Counted from the first letter of the stretch, positions 17,278-25,886 are shown. The stretch: 64,000 bases of DNA from Actinomadura barringtoniae (GCF_017573505.1 NZ_JAGEOJ010000023.1:1-64000); one strand, 5' to 3'. The notes: generated from the sequence alone by a model not told the origin. Numbers and translations: made by a program.

Positions 17278-18509
17278 GCCGCCGCAGCCGCCGGGTGCAG
17301 GTGCCGTCCCTGTTCGGGGAGCCCGCCAAGCCCGCCGAGCCCGAGGTCAAGACCAGCCGGTTCTTGTTCGCCGTGCCGCCGCTGACCGGGCACGTGAACC
17401 CGACCGTCGCGGTGGCCGCCGAGCTGACGCGGCGCGGGCACGAGGTCGCCTGGGTCGGCCATCCCGGCAGCCTGGAGCCGCTGCTGCCGTCCGGGGCGCG
17501 GGTCTTCCCGGCCGAGGACGAGGCGTTCACCGCCAAACTGGAGGCCGCGCGCCGCGACTGGATGGAGCTGCGCGGACCGGCGGCGCTGAAGTTCCTGTGG
17601 GAGGAGTTCATCGTCCCGCTGGGCCACGCGATGATGCCGGGCGTCGAGGCCGCCATCGACGAGTTCGAGCCCGACGTCGTCATCTCCGACCAGCAGGTGC
17701 TCGCGGCCCCGGTCGCCGCGAGGCTGCGCGGCCTGCCGTGGGCGACGTCGGCGACGACCTCGGCGGAGTTCACCCGGCCGCTCGCCGGGATGCCCAAGGT
17801 CGAGGAGTGGGTGCGCGAGCAGATCGCCGACTTCCAGCTCGACTACGACCTGGAGGACCTGCTCGACCTGCGCTTCTCCGATCATCTGGTGCTGGCGTTC
17901 TCCACCGACGCGATGATCGGCGACACCTCGTTCTTCCCGGATCACTTCGCGTTCGTGGGACCGGCGCTCGGCCGCCCGCCCGGCGGCGACTTCCCCTGGG
18001 AGTGGCTGGACGGCGAGCGGCCCGCGGTGCTGGTCTCGCTCGGCACGATCAACGGCCCGGCGGGGGAGCGGTTCTTCCAGGTCGCCGCCGACGCCGTACG
18101 GGACCTGGACGTGCAGGCGGTGTTCGTCGCGCCGGAGGGCGCGGTCACCGAGCCGCTGCCCAACGTGCTGGTCCGTGACCACGTGCCGCAGCTCGCGCTG
18201 CTGGAGCGGCTGTCGGCCGTGGTGTCGCACGGCGGCCACAACACCGTCTGCGAGACGCTCGCCAGCGGGCTGCCGCTGGTGGTGGCGCCGATCCGCGACG
18301 ACCAGCCGGTGATCGCGAAGCAGGTCGCCGAGGCCGGGGCCGGGCTCACCGTGCGCTTCACCCGCGTGCAGGCCGAGGAGCTGCGGAAGGCGATCTCGTC
18401 GGTGCTGACCGAAGGCGCCTACCGGGAGGCGGCGCAGCGCGTCCGCGACTCGTTCGCCGCGGCGGGCGGTGCCGCGCAGGCTGCGGAACGGCTGGAGAAG
18501 CTCGCGTGA
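17274..18509 (+). CDS. GT1-family (MGT/UGT-like) glycosyltransferase
   Basis: A 411-aa glycosyltransferase starting at GTG 17274, coupled to the upstream hydrolase by a 4-base overlap. The N-terminal Rossmann half has PLTGHVNPTVAVAAELTRRGHEV, typical of macrolide/sterol-type GT1 enzymes; the C-terminal half has the nucleotide-sugar block SHGGHNTVCETLASGLP followed by APIRDDQP. It should transfer a sugar from a nucleotide donor to a lipid or polyketide acceptor. Together with the synthases it points to a glycolipid or glycosylated polyketide product. The donor sugar cannot be read from the sequence. Confidence 0.92.
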   Translation: MSRRSRRVQVPSLFGEPAKPAEPEVKTSRFLFAVPPLTGHVNPTVAVAAELTRRGHEVAWVGHPGSLEPLLPSGARVFPAEDEAFTAKLEAARRDWMELRGPAALKFLWEEFIVPLGHAMMPGVEAAIDEFEPDVVISDQQVLAAPVAARLRGLPWATSATTSAEFTRPLAGMPKVEEWVREQIADFQLDYDLEDLLDLRFSDHLVLAFSTDAMIGDTSFFPDHFAFVGPALGRPPGGDFPWEWLDGERPAVLVSLGTINGPAGERFFQVAADAVRDLDVQAVFVAPEGAVTEPLPNVLVRDHVPQLALLERLSAVVSHGGHNTVCETLASGLPLVVAPIRDDQPVIAKQVAEAGAGLTVRFTRVQAEELRKAISSVLTEGAYREAAQRVRDSFAAAGGAAQAAERLEKLA

Positions 18510-20407
18510 ACTGGATTCCCGCTCTCGTTCCCGCGCTGCTGGCCGCCGACGCGGTCAGGGTCCGGCTGCGCCTGGCGCCGCTGCGCCGCGTGCGGGTGGA
18601 CGAGCGCGGCCGGGAGCGGCCGGTCGAGCGCGGCCGGGAGCGGTCCGCCGCGCCCGCCGAACGCCGGGAGCGGTCGGTCGAGGCCCTGGCCGGCGGCACG
18701 CACGGCGCCCTCACGGTCGAGGGCGCGGTCGTGACGGGGCGGGTGCGCCGCGCTGCGATCGAGCACGCGCGGGGCACCGGGGTCCAGGTGCTCGATCTCG
18801 TTCCGTCGGATCTGCCGGTCGAGCGGGCGCTCGATCTCGCGCGGCTGGTGAATCCGCGTTCCTACCGTGCCAACCCGCTCGCGCCGGGCCGTGGCGCCGG
18901 GGTCGCGGTCCTCGCCGACGGTGAGGTGCTGAGCCGGGCCGGGCTGCCGCCCGGTCCGCTCGACCCGGGCGATCTGGGGGCGGCGACGGCGCGGCTGCGC
19001 GCGTTCGCCCGCGTCGACGCGCGGAAGGGCGTGGCCGCCGGCCTGGCCGTCGTGCCGTGCCGTACGCCGCGCGTCCCGGTCTGCCGCGGCCGCCGGGCGT
19101 GGCTGCGCGGGCTCGGCGTCGCGCCCGCCCGCGTCCTCGCGCGTTCAATGGGGGCGTACGCGCTGGTCCTGGCGGCGCTGCTGGCCGACCCGCTCTGGGG
19201 GCTGGTGGCGGCGGCGGTCTACTCCCTCTCCCCGTACCTGATCTTCACCGGCGGGCCGATCTCGCCCCGCGACCTGCATCTCGCCTCGCTGCTCCGGCTC
19301 GTACGGACGCCGTGGAGCTGGTGGCGGACGCTCGCCGAGCGCCCGTCGTCGTGGGAGCGCCGCGGCACGGCCGTGCGCGAGCAGGCTCGGGCCTCCTACC
19401 AGGCCGAGTACGCGCGCGGCGTCGGCCGTTTCCTCGGCCCGGCGCGCGATGACTGCCCGTGGTGCGGCTCGATCGCGGTCAGCCGGTACGTGACCAGCGG
19501 CGACATCGTCCAGATCAAGGCGGGCCGGTTCACGCTCGAACGCTGCCGGGACTGCGGCCACGTCTTCCAGAACCCGCGCCTCAACGCGGCCGGGCTCGAG
19601 TTCTACTACCGCGACTTCTACGACGGCGTCGGGGCCGAGGCCGCGGGCCGGATGTTCGCGCGGCAGGGCAGGTACTACCGTTCCCGCGCCGACCTGGTGC
19701 GCCGCCACCTGATGCCGCGCAACTGGCTGGACGTCGGCACCGGTCACGGCCACTTCTGCCGTACGGCCTCGACCATGCTGCCCAGCACCGCGTTCGACGG
19801 CCTCGACCAGGGCACCGGCGTCGGCGAGGGCGCGCGCCGGGGCTGGCTGCGGCGCGCCTACCAGGGCCAGTTCACCGAGCTGATGGACGAGCTGTTCGGC
19901 CGCTACGACCTGATCAGCATGCACCACTACCTGGAGCACACCCTCGACCCGCTCGCCGAGCTGGACGCCGCCGCCAAGATCCTCGGCCCAGGCGGCCACC
20001 TGCTGATCGAGCTGCCCGACCCCGAGTCGCTGTTCGGCCGCGCGTTCGGCCGGTTCTGGGTGTCCTGGCTGCAGCCGCAGCACCTCCACATGATCCCTGT
20101 CGGCAACCTGGAAGAGGCCCTGGCCGTCCGCGGCCTGCGCGTCGTCGCCCGCCAGCGCCGCGCCGCCCACCAGCGCTACGACGTGCTCTTCCTGGTGCTC
20201 CTCCTGCTCCGCACGTTCGGCCCGGACGCCGACCGTCCCTGGGCCCCCGCCCCTCCGACCCTCCGGGACCGGGCCCTGCGCGCCCTCGCGATCGGCTGCG
20301 CCGTGCCCCTGGTCCCGCTCGCGGTCCTGCTCGACAGGCTCGTGGTGCCGCTGATCCCCGGCACGAGCAACGCCTACCGGGTGCTGGCACGAAAGGACGA
20401 AGGTTGA
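18506..20407 (+). CDS. membrane-anchored zinc-ribbon SAM methyltransferase
   Basis: A 633-aa protein starting at GTG 18506 (GTGA overlap with the glycosyltransferase). The first 200 residues are Arg-rich and unrecognised; two hydrophobic stretches follow at about 214-246. A four-Cys zinc ribbon (CPWCGS near 317, CRDCGH near 348) precedes a class I SAM domain with WLDVGTGHGHF near 407 and a HHYLEHTLDP motif-III region. A last hydrophobic segment lies near 590-615. The zinc-ribbon plus SAM layout is that of sugar or small-molecule methyltransferases; the membrane segments suggest a lipid-linked acceptor. The N-terminal part could be a degenerate glycosyltransferase domain, but I cannot show it. 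Confidence 0.8.
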   Translation: MNWIPALVPALLAADAVRVRLRLAPLRRVRVDERGRERPVERGRERSAAPAERRERSVEALAGGTHGALTVEGAVVTGRVRRAAIEHARGTGVQVLDLVPSDLPVERALDLARLVNPRSYRANPLAPGRGAGVAVLADGEVLSRAGLPPGPLDPGDLGAATARLRAFARVDARKGVAAGLAVVPCRTPRVPVCRGRRAWLRGLGVAPARVLARSMGAYALVLAALLADPLWGLVAAAVYSLSPYLIFTGGPISPRDLHLASLLRLVRTPWSWWRTLAERPSSWERRGTAVREQARASYQAEYARGVGRFLGPARDDCPWCGSIAVSRYVTSGDIVQIKAGRFTLERCRDCGHVFQNPRLNAAGLEFYYRDFYDGVGAEAAGRMFARQGRYYRSRADLVRRHLMPRNWLDVGTGHGHFCRTASTMLPSTAFDGLDQGTGVGEGARRGWLRRAYQGQFTELMDELFGRYDLISMHHYLEHTLDPLAELDAAAKILGPGGHLLIELPDPESLFGRAFGRFWVSWLQPQHLHMIPVGNLEEALAVRGLRVVARQRRAAHQRYDVLFLVLLLLRTFGPDADRPWAPAPPTLRDRALRALAIGCAVPLVPLAVLLDRLVVPLIPGTSNAYRVLARKDEG

Positions 20408-21315
20408 TCAACACCGAACTCGCCGTCGACCCGGAGGTCCGGGTCACCGCGCACGTCTACGAACGGGCCTACGGGAGCGCGCCCGCCGGAGCCTGGCGCG
20501 CGCCCGGCGGCATGGTCCTGCTGAACGGCAGCCCGGCGTCCCTGGGCGTCGCGCTCCCGTGGGGCGTCATCATCGCCGCCGGAGTGACCGACGACGGCTC
20601 GACCGAGCTGTACTCGATGAACCACCACGCCGACCGCTTCTCCATCGGCCGCGGTCGCCTGCCCACCGCGCTGGCGTCCGGCGCCGTTCCCGCCTGGGCG
20701 GTCCCCACGGTCGAGGCGCTCATCGCCCAGGAGGCCCCAGGGGTTCGCCTGGTCGTGAACTGCGAGCTGCCCGCCGCGACCGAGCTGCTGACGGGTGCGG
20801 AGACCGCCTGCGTGGTGTCGATGGTGCTTGAGGCGCTGTGCGGGAAGCCCGAGCTGCCGAACGAGTCCGCCTCGTACAACGTCGCCCGCCATGCCCGCGA
20901 GGCTCACGCTCTCGTGGGGACCGAGCACCTGCCGGCCGAGCACCTGCCGTGCGACCTGACCGCCGCAGGGCTGCGCCTGCTCATCATGGACGTGGGCGTT
21001 TCGTCAGGGCCGGGCGCCCGTACGGTGGATGCCCTGCCGATCGCCGCACTGCGCGCCGGAAACCTTGCCGCTCTCGGGCCTGCTTTGACTGAGGCCCACG
21101 TTCCGGGCGAGTCGACTCTGGACACCGCCTTGGCCGCCGCGCTCTCGGCAGGCGCGTTGGGCGGCCTGGCGGTGGGCCGCTGCGCCGTGGCCCTGGTTCC
21201 CATGACCGCCGTACCGAACGTTCGGGCAACGGTCACCGCCGCGCTGTCGTCAGCCCGGCGCCCGCCGCGCTTCCTCACCGCGGTCCCGGCCGCCGGAGCC
21301 ACCCGGGCGATCTAA
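20404..21315 (+). CDS. degenerate galactokinase-like GHMP protein, probable pseudokinase
   Basis: A 303-aa protein read from TTG 20404, which overlaps the upstream stop (TTGA) and follows AAAGGACGAAGG. Its framework matches galactokinase: WRAPGGMVLLN where GalK has WxAPGRVNLIG, a CDLTAAGLRLLIMDVGVS strand, RAGNLAALGPALTEAHV near the helix GalK uses before its last motif, and a PRFLTAVPAAGATR end. All three signatures are gone: GEHTDY reads GSPASLG, the GLSSSAA loop reads ATELLTGAE, and GGGFGG reads AVGRC. At 303 aa it is shorter than typical GalK (about 380). I infer loss of kinase activity and a binding or structural role in the cluster. A kinase with unusual loops is the alternative. Confidence 0.7.
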   Translation: MINTELAVDPEVRVTAHVYERAYGSAPAGAWRAPGGMVLLNGSPASLGVALPWGVIIAAGVTDDGSTELYSMNHHADRFSIGRGRLPTALASGAVPAWAVPTVEALIAQEAPGVRLVVNCELPAATELLTGAETACVVSMVLEALCGKPELPNESASYNVARHAREAHALVGTEHLPAEHLPCDLTAAGLRLLIMDVGVSSGPGARTVDALPIAALRAGNLAALGPALTEAHVPGESTLDTALAAALSAGALGGLAVGRCAVALVPMTAVPNVRATVTAALSSARRPPRFLTAVPAAGATRAI

Positions 21316-21323
21316 GGCAACGC

Positions 21324-22265
21324 CTAGGTCCGGAACGTTCGCCGGTAGGCGCCGGGCGTGGTGCCCAACGCCCCGAGAAAGCGTCTCCGCAGATTGGTGG
21401 CCGAGGAGAGCCCCACCCGGCGGGCGATGGCCTCCAACGAGAGGTCAGAGGACTCCAGCAGTTCCCGGGCCGCGGCCAGCCGCTGGTTGAGTAGCCACTG
21501 TCCCGGCCCGACGCCCAGCTGATCGGTGAACCGACGGGCGAGCGTGCGCGTGGAGACGCACGCTCGCCCCGCCATCTCCTCGACCCCGATCGGCTCGCCG
21601 AGCCGTTCCGCCGCCCACTCCAGCAACGGCGCGAGCGTCCCGTCGATCTGAATGGGGCGTGGCGGCGCCGAGTACTGCAACTGACCGCCCTCACGATGAG
21701 GCGGCATCACCATCCCTCGTGCGACATGCGCGGCGAACCCGGCCCCCTGATCGACGCGCACCAGATGCAGGCACAGATCGATCCCGGCGCCCGCTCCGGC
21801 GCTGGTGGCCACGTCCCCGCCGTCGACGTAGAGCACGTCCGGGTCGACCTGAACGTGCGGAAAGCGCGCGGCCAGATCCTCCGTCCGCGCCCAATGCGTA
21901 GTGGCTCCGCGCCCGTCCAGCAGCCCGACGTGCGCCAGCGCGAAGGCCCCCGTGCAGATGCTGACCAGCCGCGCTCCTCGCTCATGCGCGCTTTTCAGCG
22001 CCCGGGTCACCGCGGCCGAAGGCGCCTCCTCCACGGGCAGCCAGCCTGGAACGACCACGGTGTCGGCGTCCTCAAGCGCCTCCAGCCCGTCCTCGATCAC
22101 CATGTCGAACCCGTTGCGCGTGCCGACCCGGCCGGGTCGTTCGGCACAGACGCCGAACCGGTAACGCACCGCCTGACCGGGCGGCCGGGCCCCGAACACC
22201 CCGGCCGCGCAGCCGAGCTCGAACGTCGCCTGCCCCTCCCGTACAAGAGCCACCACGCGATGCAT
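21324..22265 (-). CDS. GlxA-family transcriptional regulator (DJ-1/PfpI + AraC HTH)
   Basis: A 313-aa protein with an N-terminal DJ-1/PfpI-like ligand domain (about 1-180, SICTGAFALAHVGLLDG around the elbow Cys) and a C-terminal AraC/XylS double helix-turn-helix (about 215-310). It is convergent with the end of the lipid cluster, 8 bases apart, and divergent from a cupin gene. The ATG has no ribosome site, which suggests a leaderless message. The likely target is its own promoter and the cupin. Confidence 0.9.
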   Translation of the reverse strand: MHRVVALVREGQATFELGCAAGVFGARPPGQAVRYRFGVCAERPGRVGTRNGFDMVIEDGLEALEDADTVVVPGWLPVEEAPSAAVTRALKSAHERGARLVSICTGAFALAHVGLLDGRGATTHWARTEDLAARFPHVQVDPDVLYVDGGDVATSAGAGAGIDLCLHLVRVDQGAGFAAHVARGMVMPPHREGGQLQYSAPPRPIQIDGTLAPLLEWAAERLGEPIGVEEMAGRACVSTRTLARRFTDQLGVGPGQWLLNQRLAAARELLESSDLSLEAIARRVGLSSATNLRRRFLGALGTTPGAYRRTFRT

Positions 22266-22267
22266 GG

Positions 22268-22296
22268 CAGAAAAGTACCGCGAGATGTCTTTTCTG
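22268..22296. promoter_or_regulatory. operator-like inverted repeat between GlxA-type regulator and cupin
   Basis: CAGAAAAG (22268-22275) and CTTTTCTG (22289-22296) are perfect 8-base arms with a 13-base spacer, centres 21 bases apart. The site lies immediately before the regulator's start codon in the 71-base divergent gap, as expected for autoregulation. Confidence 0.55.
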
Positions 22297-22336
22297 ACAC
22301 TCGGCGGGGCGGTCGGTACTGGATGAAGCTGGCTCC

Positions 22337-22663
22337 ATGACGACAGAACTCCCCGCCTTCGAGTGGTCCACCTTGGAAGACGCCCCGGTCCGCGAGCTCT
22401 TCCCAGGCATCCACCTGCGCACCCTCTGGCACGGCGACAACGGCGCGACGGCTCACGTCCTGCAGATGGACCCCAACACCACCTGGCAGGGCATCGACGT
22501 CCACGAACCCGGCCCCGAAGAGGTCTTCGTCGTCTCCGGCACGTTCAACGACGGCATCCGCGACTACCCGGCAGGCTCGTTCATCCACGCCCCCAGGGGA
22601 TCCGCCCACGTCCCCCAGACGACGACCGGCTGCACCCTCTTCCTCTTCTACCCCGAGGGCTGA
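22337..22663 (+). CDS. small cupin-domain protein (ChrR-like)
   Basis: A 108-aa single cupin. The first cupin motif is seen in GIDVHEPGPEEVFVVSGTF and the second in YPAGSFIHAPRGSAHVP, with His/Glu ligands for a metal. It resembles ChrR/anti-sigma-type cupins that act as sensors or small oxygenases. Divergent from the GlxA-type regulator and probably controlled by it. The substrate cannot be told. Confidence 0.8.
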   Translation: MTTELPAFEWSTLEDAPVRELFPGIHLRTLWHGDNGATAHVLQMDPNTTWQGIDVHEPGPEEVFVVSGTFNDGIRDYPAGSFIHAPRGSAHVPQTTTGCTLFLFYPEG

Positions 22664-22684
22664 CGCCGGGGTCTTGGCCGCCCC

Positions 22685-23512
22685 TCAGCCTCGCCTGCTG
22701 TAGAGGTGGAGGGTGAGCGGTCCGCACACCACGGCGATGGCGGCGGTCGTGAGGAGCGACCAGGCGACGGCACCGCCCGCGTCGCCGCCGTTCATCAGTG
22801 CCCTGGCAGCGGCCGCGACGTGGGTGAGCGGGTTGACGTCGACGAAGGCCTGGAGCCAGCCGGGCATGGTCCGGGGCTGGACGAAGATGTTGCTGGCGAA
22901 CGAGAGCGGTATCAGCACGGCGTTGGCGATGCTGATGACGACCGCCGGATCCCGTACGAGCAGGGCGACCACGGCCCACAGCAAGGACAGGGCGAGCCCG
23001 AACGCGATGACCAGGGCGACCGCGGCGACCACACCCGGCGCGCCCCCGTCGGGCCGGTATCCCATGGCCATCCCGAGGCCCACCACGATCGCGCTCGCGA
23101 ACAGGTAACGGGCTGCGTCGCTGAGCAGGCCGCCCACCACGAACGCGCCGCGCCACACGGCCAGCGAACGGAAGCGGTCGAACGCCCCGGTCGTCACGTC
23201 CTGGGCGAGCCGGGCGCCGCCGTACATGGTGACGATGGCGATGCTCATGCTCAGCACGCCGGGCAGCAGGAGCTTGAGGTAGGCGCCGGTCGAGCCGCTG
23301 ATCGCGCCGCCGAAGAGATAGGTGAACAGCACGGTGAACAGGACCGGGATCGCGATCGAGTCCACGAGCTGTTTCGGGTCGTGCTTGACCTTGAGCACGG
23401 CCCGCCGCCCGAAGGTCGCGGAGGCGGTGAGCGCTCCGGCACGGCGGCGCGACCGCCCCGCGGCGAGCAGGGCATCGATCTGGTGGGTCTGCGCGACGGG
23501 CGGGGCGCTCAT
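22685..23512 (-). CDS. ABC-2 type transport permease (DrrB-like)
   Basis: A 275-aa membrane protein with six predicted hydrophobic segments in the ABC-2 pattern, including [20 protein letters not shown]. Such proteins pair with a DrrA-type ATPase to export drugs or lipids. Its ATG overlaps the ATPase stop by 4 bases, so the two form an operon on the minus strand. Confidence 0.9.
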   Translation of the reverse strand: MSAPPVAQTHQIDALLAAGRSRRRAGALTASATFGRRAVLKVKHDPKQLVDSIAIPVLFTVLFTYLFGGAISGSTGAYLKLLLPGVLSMSIAIVTMYGGARLAQDVTTGAFDRFRSLAVWRGAFVVGGLLSDAARYLFASAIVVGLGMAMGYRPDGGAPGVVAAVALVIAFGLALSLLWAVVALLVRDPAVVISIANAVLIPLSFASNIFVQPRTMPGWLQAFVDVNPLTHVAAAARALMNGGDAGGAVAWSLLTTAAIAVVCGPLTLHLYSRRG

Positions 23513-24507
23513 GCGTTCACCTCCTCGCGGTCCATGTCGGCCGGGTGCCCCGTCAGTGCGAGGAACGCCTCGTCCAAGCTGGGCTGCCCGAGACCGACCT
23601 CCGCGACCCCCACCCCGGCCTCGGCGAGCCGAGTCAAAGCGCGCCCGACCAGCAAACCTCCATCCGCCAGTCCCTCCGAGTCGGCGAGCAGCATCGACAA
23701 CGCGAGCGGGTCAGCGGCGAGCCGCACCGTCCCCTCCAGTTCGTGGGCCAGAACCCGTTCCGCCTGCGGGCGCTGCTCGCCGTCAAGAAGCCGGATGTGC
23801 AGCGTTCCCGAGCCGACCCGGGACTTGAGCTGGGCGCTGGTGCCCTCGGCCACGATCCGGCCGTGGTCGATGACCGCGATCTGCTCGGCGAGTTGGTCGG
23901 CCTCGTCCAGGTACTGGGTGGTGAGCAGCACGGTGGTGCCCGCCGCCGCGATCTGGCGGACCAGCTCCCACACCTGGTTGCGGCTGCGCGGGTCCAGCCC
24001 GGTGGTCGGCTCGTCGAGGAACAGCAGGTCGGGGGTCACGATCAGGCCGGCCGCGATGTCCAGCCTGCGCCGCATCCCGCCCGAGTACCCGGCCACCTGC
24101 CGTGCCGCCGCGGCGGTCAGGTCGAACGCGGCGAGCAACTCCTCGGCGCGCCGACGACCCCCAGCCCGGGACAGGCCATGGAGTCGCCCGAGGATGATCA
24201 GGTTCTCGTACCCGGTCAGGTCCTCGTCCAGCGCGGCGAATTGGCCGGTCACCGAGACCCGGGCCCGGATCGCATCCCGTTCGCCGAGCACATCGTGACC
24301 GAGCACGCGGGCAGTGCCGCCGTCGGGCCTGGTCAGGGTGGCCAGGATGCGGATCGTCGTGGTCTTGCCCGCCCCGTTCGGACCAAGGAACCCGAACACC
24401 TGCCCGCGCCTCACCATGAGGTCTATCCCGTCCAATGCCCGGTTCTCCCCATAGGTCTTGACCAACCCATGCGCCTCGATCGCCGGCCCCGCGCTTTTCT
24501 TTGACAT
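23509..24507 (-). CDS. daunorubicin-resistance-type ABC transporter ATP-binding protein (DrrA-like)
   Basis: A 332-aa ATPase with Walker [10 protein letters not shown], signature [12 protein letters not shown], Walker [13 protein letters not shown] and an H-loop region ([11 protein letters not shown]), followed by a DrrA-type C-terminal extension. The start ATG at 24507 directly abuts a 30-base operator and has no room for a ribosome site, so translation is probably leaderless. Divergent from a TetR regulator that should repress it. Confidence 0.93.
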   Translation of the reverse strand: MSKKSAGPAIEAHGLVKTYGENRALDGIDLMVRRGQVFGFLGPNGAGKTTTIRILATLTRPDGGTARVLGHDVLGERDAIRARVSVTGQFAALDEDLTGYENLIILGRLHGLSRAGGRRRAEELLAAFDLTAAAARQVAGYSGGMRRRLDIAAGLIVTPDLLFLDEPTTGLDPRSRNQVWELVRQIAAAGTTVLLTTQYLDEADQLAEQIAVIDHGRIVAEGTSAQLKSRVGSGTLHIRLLDGEQRPQAERVLAHELEGTVRLAADPLALSMLLADSEGLADGGLLVGRALTRLAEAGVGVAEVGLGQPSLDEAFLALTGHPADMDREEVNA

Positions 24508-24536
24508 GCTGTAAGAGTTGTCTATCTCTTACAGCA
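24507..24536. promoter_or_regulatory. TetR operator, perfect 11-base arms
   Basis: TGCTGTAAGAG (24507-24517) and CTCTTACAGCA (24526-24536) are perfect arms around an 8-base spacer. A consensus TTGACA lies at 24501-24506 on the plus strand and a TTGACG at 24537-24542 on the minus strand, so the operator fills both divergent promoters. Confidence 0.8.
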
Positions 24537-24572
24537 CGTCAAGATTGCGGCCGAACAGATATCGTTGCTGGA

Positions 24573-25175
24573 ATGGTCGACTCGTCCGCCGCCACGCCGA
24601 TCCGCCCCCGCAGGGCCGACGCTCGGCGCAGCATCGACGCCATCCTCGACGCGGCCCGCACCGTCCTCGGCGAACGCCCGGACGCCCGAATGGAAGAGGT
24701 CGCCGCCGCGGCCGGCGTCACCCGCCAGACCGTCTACGCGCACTTCCCCTCACGCGACGCCCTCATCGCCGCTCTCATCGAGGTCGCGGCCGACGAGTAC
24801 ATCGCGGCTCTCGACGCCGCAGGCCTCGACACCGCCCCGCCCCCCGACGCCCTGGCGGCGTTCCTCGACGCCGGCTGGCGCTTCCTGCGCCGCCACCCCC
24901 TCATCCTCAACCTCGCCGCCATCCCGCGCCCCACCGCCAACGACCCGCACGACGTCGTACCCCCACGCCTGGAACGCCTCATCCAGCGAGGCCAGGACAC
25001 CGGCGACTTCGACCGTTCCCTCTCCGCCGCCTGGCTGACCTCCGCCGTCATAGGCCTCCAACACGCCGCCGCCGCAGAAGTGGCAGAGAACCGCCTAACA
25101 GCCCAAGAAGCAGCGTCCGCATGCCTAGAAAGCACCCTCCGAGTCTGCGGCCGCCCCACCCGCCCACCGGCCTGA
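24573..25175 (+). CDS. TetR-family repressor, likely controls the DrrAB-like exporter
   Basis: A 200-aa TetR protein read from ATG 24573. The HTH is at the N-terminus (ARMEEVAAAAGVTRQTVYAHF), the rest is the all-helical ligand domain. An in-frame upstream start at 24501 would read through the operator and is unlikely. Divergent from the ABC exporter with the shared 30-base palindrome between them. Confidence 0.92.
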   Translation: MVDSSAATPIRPRRADARRSIDAILDAARTVLGERPDARMEEVAAAAGVTRQTVYAHFPSRDALIAALIEVAADEYIAALDAAGLDTAPPPDALAAFLDAGWRFLRRHPLILNLAAIPRPTANDPHDVVPPRLERLIQRGQDTGDFDRSLSAAWLTSAVIGLQHAAAAEVAENRLTAQEAASACLESTLRVCGRPTRPPA

Positions 25176-25191
25176 CCCGGCCCCGGATTAA

Positions 25192-25449
25192 TCGCTTGCC
25201 CCAGGGGCACGCATCACCAGTACCGTCCATATCGAGGCGGACCCGGAAGGCAGCAGGCCGGTCATTCTTGGCCATGCCGATGACCAGTTGCTGTTCATGT
25301 GGGCCCTCGGCCTCCTTGGCGACCCAGCGGACTTCGGCAACTTCCGTGACCTGGCGGCCGAGCCCACCTTGCGGCGCCTGCAGCACGACCCTGATGAGCA
25401 GGTGCGCAAGTTCGCCACTCGTGGCCTGGCAAGGATTCACCGCAAGTAG
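25192..25449 (+). pseudogene. 5'-truncated gene remnant with HEAT-like end
   Basis: From the stop at 25189-25191 the frame is open to TAG 25447-25449 and reads like coding sequence (TSTVHIEADPEGS..., then ADDQLLFMWALGLLGDP and DPDEQVRKFATRGLARIHRK). No ATG or GTG occurs before about residue 30 of the open stretch. The D-E-Q-V-R-K-F-A end resembles one HEAT-type repeat. I read it as the C-terminal remnant of a lost gene; a TTG start giving a very short protein is the alternative. Confidence 0.45.
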
Positions 25450-25474
25450 CAGGCCTTGACTCGTCCCCCGGTGC

Positions 25475-25762
25475 TCAGAGCTTGTGGCCCTGGAGGCCGA
25501 GCTTCTTCTTGCCGTACGGGGAGAAGACCATCGTCGCGATCCAGCCCGCGTGCACTTGGGCGATCTGGGCTGGAAAGGGCATGACCGGGAGCACGTTCCT
25601 GCCGTTGGCCCAGTTCATCAGCAGGCCTTCGGTGGTCTCGACTGCTGAGACCACCATCGTGACCTTCAGGTCGTCCTCGGCCCAGGTGTTCCATAGGGCC
25701 CAGCCCTCCGGCCGTTCTTCAACTGCGAGTCGCGCGCACGTCTCTTCGTAGGTGTCAGTCAT
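25475..25762 (-). CDS. hypothetical protein, second gene of a small coupled pair
   Basis: A 95-aa protein from ATG 25762, chosen because this ATG overlaps the stop of the upstream 43-aa gene (ATGACTGA). It is rich in Trp and Met (WALWNTWAEDD, VHAGWIATMVF) with no motif I recognise. Longer starts up to 25798 would lie wholly inside the upstream gene. Confidence 0.5.
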   Translation of the reverse strand: MTDTYEETCARLAVEERPEGWALWNTWAEDDLKVTMVVSAVETTEGLLMNWANGRNVLPVMPFPAQIAQVHAGWIATMVFSPYGKKKLGLQGHKL

Positions 25763-25886
25763 CCCAAGCGGCATCACCGCTGGGCGGATAAGGGCCACGC
25801 CTGCGAGCTTCAGCGCAGGTGACTGCGTTGGCGAGCCTCTCGATCTCCCTCAGGTAGTCGAGTTCGGTGGGCTCTGGCCTGGTCAT
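25755..25886 (-). CDS. 43-aa hypothetical protein, first gene of a small coupled pair
   Basis: ATG 25886 opens a 43-codon frame (MTRPEPTELDYLREIERLAN...) ending at TGA 25755-25757, with an 8-base overlap into the next start. The charged, helix-prone composition and the overlap support a real small gene. No ribosome site is visible. Function unknown. Confidence 0.45.
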   Translation of the reverse strand: MTRPEPTELDYLREIERLANAVTCAEARRRGPYPPSGDAAWDD

